Part shown: positions 63,222 to 64,000 of the stretch, piece by piece
How the letters are laid out: every line of letters starts with the position of its first letter
Numbering within the stretch: the stretch's first letter is position 1
DNA from: Corallochytrium limacisporum
Lineage: Eukaryota > Opisthokonta
Length of the DNA stretch: 64,000 nucleotides
Assembly (NCBI GenBank): GCA_002811645.1
Contig: PDIP01000060.1
Coordinates: 77,721 to 141,720 of the forward strand
Direction: 5' to 3'
Notes under the pieces: model-generated
The model's input: the letters and a program-made list of their open reading frames with translations, nothing else
The model's database searches: none
What the model was told of the DNA's origin: nothing
Position numbers and translations under genes: made by a program

Positions 63222-64000
63222 TGTGGGCTGCTTGATATTTGATCCATAAGCACATGGGACACAACTGAGCGCATACCCGGCATTGTCATGACAGTTTTTA
63301 ACACCTAAGACTCAATGCAAATTTTCAATAGCACAAGGGACAGAGAGAGCAGGGCACAACCGCATCTTATGTTTTATACAGAAGCATGTTAGGACCCTTT
63401 CTGTGATGTATCCGATCTTGTCCGTACGCCCTCCGCGGTCGATCATTTGATTTTCTGATTCTTATGTAGAATCAACACACACAGACACACAGCCGCCCCT
63501 CCCCAGGAGAAAGTGGCCATTCCACCATTGGAGCCGTTGCACTTAGTCCACCGGAGCCCTTGCCCGGTGGGCCTAGGGGGCCATCGTTAGGAGCCGCTGT
63601 ACAAGACCAGAGCCAGGGTGAAACTCGACCGCACAGCCCCCCGTTACTCGTAATAATTCATCGCCCGGCAAAACTACAATGGACCGCACTCTGCGTACCT
63701 TTCTGGGTACACAACAGTGGCGTTCAGTCAGTTTTGTCGCACCAACCTGCCCATACACCATGAAAAGGGAGGGTGACCCGGTGCCGCGGGAAAGAGAAAT
63801 ATGTGCCATACACGTTAAATAGTTTCTTGACATTATCACAGCGAGGGCTTTTCTGAAGTAGCGGCGGTAGTTTGGAAGAACGGCGAGGGTCTCACCAAGT
63901 CCCCTTCACCAGGGGCCGTAAACGTACTCTCTCTTTCGTTTCACCAAAAGAAAAAGTGCCTTCCCCGGACGTGGCGGTACAAGCAACACTGGCCCTCCCC
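63222..64000. other. Intergenic, nothing recognised
   Basis: Upstream of the FGGY kinase. A short CACA repeat at about 63475-63492 and C-rich sequence follow. No gene reaches the window end. Confidence 0.5.

Overview
The window is nuclear DNA from a eukaryote with few introns, probably a unicellular protist. Evidence for this: cytosolic ribosomal proteins eL29 and uS19, an INO80 remodeler, UCH37, the mitochondrial calcium uniporter pore, an AGFG-type ArfGAP, an F-BAR/SH3 protein and the centriole/cilium protein HYLS1. F-BAR plus SH3 and HYLS1 fit the opisthokont/amoebozoan side of the tree and a flagellate ancestry, but I cannot name the species. Only one gene, uS19, needs an intron; all other recognisable genes are single open frames, including a 6.3 kb INO80. 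A 224-base run of N at 10664-10887 shows this is a draft scaffold.

Layout. Bases 1-28.5 kb are gene-poor. They hold two small proteins without recognised homologues (6865-7467, with SUMO-interaction-like and PP1-docking-like motifs; 25403-25810, a membrane-anchored protein with a PPxY motif), an HSL-type alpha/beta hydrolase and a Sel1-repeat protein. The rest is non-coding sequence with homopolymer runs, simple repeats and one 26-bp minisatellite. From 28.5 to 63.2 kb the sequence is gene-dense. In order: eL29, a Golgi-type GT77-like glycosyltransferase, INO80, an AGFG-like ArfGAP, uS19, UCH37, a broken coiled-coil gene, an F-BAR/2xSH3 protein, a broken ARL6/BBS3, a UPRT homologue, a myristoylated EF-hand-like orphan, a PepN-type aminopeptidase, an RPA1-C-like zinc-ribbon/OB protein, MCU, HYLS1 and an FGGY (D-ribulokinase-like) kinase. 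Six pairs are tail-to-tail, five of them with only about 100-260 bp between stop codons.

Themes. Chromatin and ubiquitin: INO80 and UCH37, whose human homologues associate physically. Membrane traffic and actin: ArfGAP with ten NPF motifs, F-BAR/SH3. Mitochondria: MCU, and possibly the Sel1 and PepN proteins through their N-termini. Cilium/centriole: an intact HYLS1 next to an ARL6 that has lost its P-loop, switch I and reading frame. The most interesting observations are the decayed ARL6 with a second broken gene 3.4 kb away, the FUS-like prion-like N-terminus on INO80, the small SIM/RVxF protein, and the stand-alone RPA-like protein. Domain assignments are from pattern recognition alone; no database was searched.
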